From NCBI GenBank assembly GCA_030432015.1, contig JAUIHJ010000405.1, forward strand, positions 1-7,645: DNA of 7,645 nucleotides, given 5' to 3'. The first letter of the stretch is position 1. Each line of letters opens with the position of its first letter. Source of the stretch: a bacterium (GTDB lineage: Bacteria; Planctomycetota; Planctomycetia; Pirellulales; Pirellulaceae). A program made the translations under genes and the position numbers. The notes beneath the pieces were generated by a model, which worked only from the letters and a program-made list of their open reading frames with translations, was not told the origin of the DNA and did no database searches. Below, one piece after another: positions 6,341 through 7,645 of the stretch.

Positions 6341-6354
6341 CAACGCTGGCGTTG
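6341..6354. promoter_or_regulatory. 14-bp inverted repeat upstream of glgX
   Basis: CAACGC-TG-GCGTTG is a perfect 6-bp inverted repeat with a 2-base centre, ending 54 bases before the glgX ATG. Position and form suit an operator for a dimeric regulator. No matching copy was found by eye upstream of glgB, so a shared glycogen regulator is not supported. I found no clear -35/-10 pair in the spacer 6265-6408. Confidence 0.3.
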
Positions 6355-6408
6355 CCGCGTCCCGTGACGGATCGTCGCACCGGTAGAAACCACGAGTTGA
6401 AGACCAAG

Positions 6409-7645
6409 ATGTCAAGTGAAAACGTGAGAATTTGGCCCGGAAAACCTTACCCGTTGGGCGCGACTTGGGATGGGGCTGGCGTCAATTTCGCCATCTATTC
6501 CGAGCACGCCACCAAGGTCGAGCTTTGTTTGTTTGACTCGGTACGTGCCAAGACAGAGGCGGTTCGCATCGCGTTGCCCGAGCAGACGGACATGGTCTGG
6601 CACGGATACCTGCCAGACATCATTCCGGGACAGATGTACGGCTTTCGGGTGCACGGCCCTTATGACCCCAGGGCGGGCCATCGCTTCAATGCGAATAAGG
6701 TCTTGCTGGACCCCTATGCCAAGGCGATCGCGCGTGTCGTCGACTGGTCGGATTCGATGTTTGGATATCGAATTGGTGACAAAGCGGGTGACCTGTCGTT
6801 CGACGATCGTGACAACGCGGCCTTTGCGCCGCTTGGTGCGGTGGTCGACCCGGCCTTTACCTGGGGCGGCGACCGCCGTCCCAATACGCCGTGGCATGAG
6901 ACGGTGATCTACGAACTGCACGTCAAGGGCTTCACGAAGCTGAATCCCCACGTTCCAAAGAAGTCGCAAGGGACCTATGCCGGGCTGGCTTCCGAAGGTT
7001 CGATTGCGTACCTGAAGGACCTCGGAATTACGGCCGTCGAGCTGATGCCGGTTCACTGCCACTTGAATGACCGACACCTGGTCGAAAAGAAACTCAAGAA
7101 CTACTGGGGCTATAACACGCTCTCGTTTTTCGCCCCGGATCCGCGGTACTCGTCGGCCGGTTCGGCGCGCGAGTCCGTCTACGAGTTCAAACGCATGGTG
7201 CGGCTGCTGCACCGCGCGGACATCGAAGTCATCCTGGATGTCGTGTACAACCACACGGCCGAAGGCAACGAGCAGGGGCCCACCATTTCGTTGCGCGGAA
7301 TCGACAACGCGGCCTACTATCGGCTGACCCATGAGAACCGCCGATACTACATGGACTACACGGGCTGCGGCAATACGCTGAATATGCTTTCGCCGCGCGT
7401 TTTACAGTTGATCATGGATAGCCTGCGATACTGGGTGCAGGAGATGCATGTGGATGGTTTTCGGTTTGATCTGGCCAGCGCGTTGGCGCGGGAATTACAC
7501 GCGGTGGATCGGCTGGGCGCGTTCTTCGACATCATGTGCCAGGATCCCATCTTGTCGCAGGTCAAGCTGATTGCCGAACCTTGGGACTTGGGTGAGGGCG
7601 GATACCAGGTTGGAAATTTCCCAACCGGTTGGACGGAATGGAACG
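6409..7645 (+). CDS. glgX: Glycogen debranching enzyme, GlgX/TreX type (cut by the right window edge)
   Basis: The first 412 codons of a GH13 debranching enzyme, roughly 60% of the usual 660-710 residues. It hydrolyses alpha-1,6 branch points of glycogen in the cytosol, normally after phosphorylase has shortened the outer chains. An N-terminal CBM48 domain (about 8-150) opens with the family-typical WPGKPYPLGATWDGAGVNFA (9-28). The GH13 barrel starts at about 160 (WHETVIYELHVKGFT) and includes NYWGYNTLSFFAPDPRYSS (231-249). Active-site regions seen are DVVYNHTAEG (277-286), DGFRFDLAS with nucleophile Asp354, and LIAEPWDLG with acid/base Glu390. The third acidic residue and the C-terminal domain lie beyond the edge. 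ATG 6409 places the conserved start at residue 8. In-frame TTG 6397 and GTG 6364 exist, and no clear Shine-Dalgarno site favours any of them. It works opposite to GlgB, encoded on the other strand 1.7 kb away. Confidence 0.95.
   Translation, partial: MSSENVRIWPGKPYPLGATWDGAGVNFAIYSEHATKVELCLFDSVRAKTEAVRIALPEQTDMVWHGYLPDIIPGQMYGFRVHGPYDPRAGHRFNANKVLLDPYAKAIARVVDWSDSMFGYRIGDKAGDLSFDDRDNAAFAPLGAVVDPAFTWGGDRRPNTPWHETVIYELHVKGFTKLNPHVPKKSQGTYAGLASEGSIAYLKDLGITAVELMPVHCHLNDRHLVEKKLKNYWGYNTLSFFAPDPRYSSAGSARESVYEFKRMVRLLHRADIEVILDVVYNHTAEGNEQGPTISLRGIDNAAYYRLTHENRRYYMDYTGCGNTLNMLSPRVLQLIMDSLRYWVQEMHVDGFRFDLASALARELHAVDRLGAFFDIMCQDPILSQVKLIAEPWDLGEGGYQVGNFPTGWTEWN

Noticed and set aside
6412..7332. 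Minus-strand open frame of 306 codons opposite glgX
   Set aside because: It mirrors glgX, whose conserved GH13 motifs are on the plus strand. The antisense translation is Arg/Val/Gln-rich with no recognisable family.

Overview
The window reads as a piece of a GC-rich bacterial chromosome, most likely from a planctomycete of the Pirellulales type. This is inferred from gene content and protein style (a DUF502 membrane protein, a free-standing E2-type acyltransferase, long spacers, few Shine-Dalgarno sites). No rRNA or other marker gene is present to prove it. There are six genes, two of them cut by the window edges. I see no tRNA, rRNA, CRISPR array, insertion sequence or phage gene.

Left block, minus strand (1-1241): a free-standing 2-oxoacid dehydrogenase E2-type acyltransferase is followed, 63 bases downstream on the same strand, by the first 89 codons of a cytochrome P450 that leaves the window at base 1. 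The P450 has a strong Shine-Dalgarno site. The two look co-transcribed.

Centre (1682-4728): after a gene-free spacer of about 500 bases comes a plus-strand DUF502 membrane protein. It is convergent with a complete minus-strand glgB (glycogen branching enzyme, 737 aa, GTG start).

Right block, plus strand (5043-7645): divergent from glgB lies a multi-spanning membrane protein with an isoprenylcysteine methyltransferase-like core, an acidic 15-bp tandem-repeat insert and an extra C-terminal membrane domain. It is followed by a probable intrinsic terminator and then by the first 412 codons of glgX (glycogen debranching enzyme).

GlgB makes alpha-1,6 branches in glycogen and GlgX removes them, so the right half is a glycogen-remodelling neighbourhood interrupted by the membrane methyltransferase-like gene. 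No glgA, glgC or glgP is visible. Most of the window is ordinary metabolic and membrane genes. The least ordinary items are the methyltransferase-like protein, the E2-type acyltransferase/P450 pair, and inverted repeats in the leaders of the glycogen genes and the methyltransferase gene.
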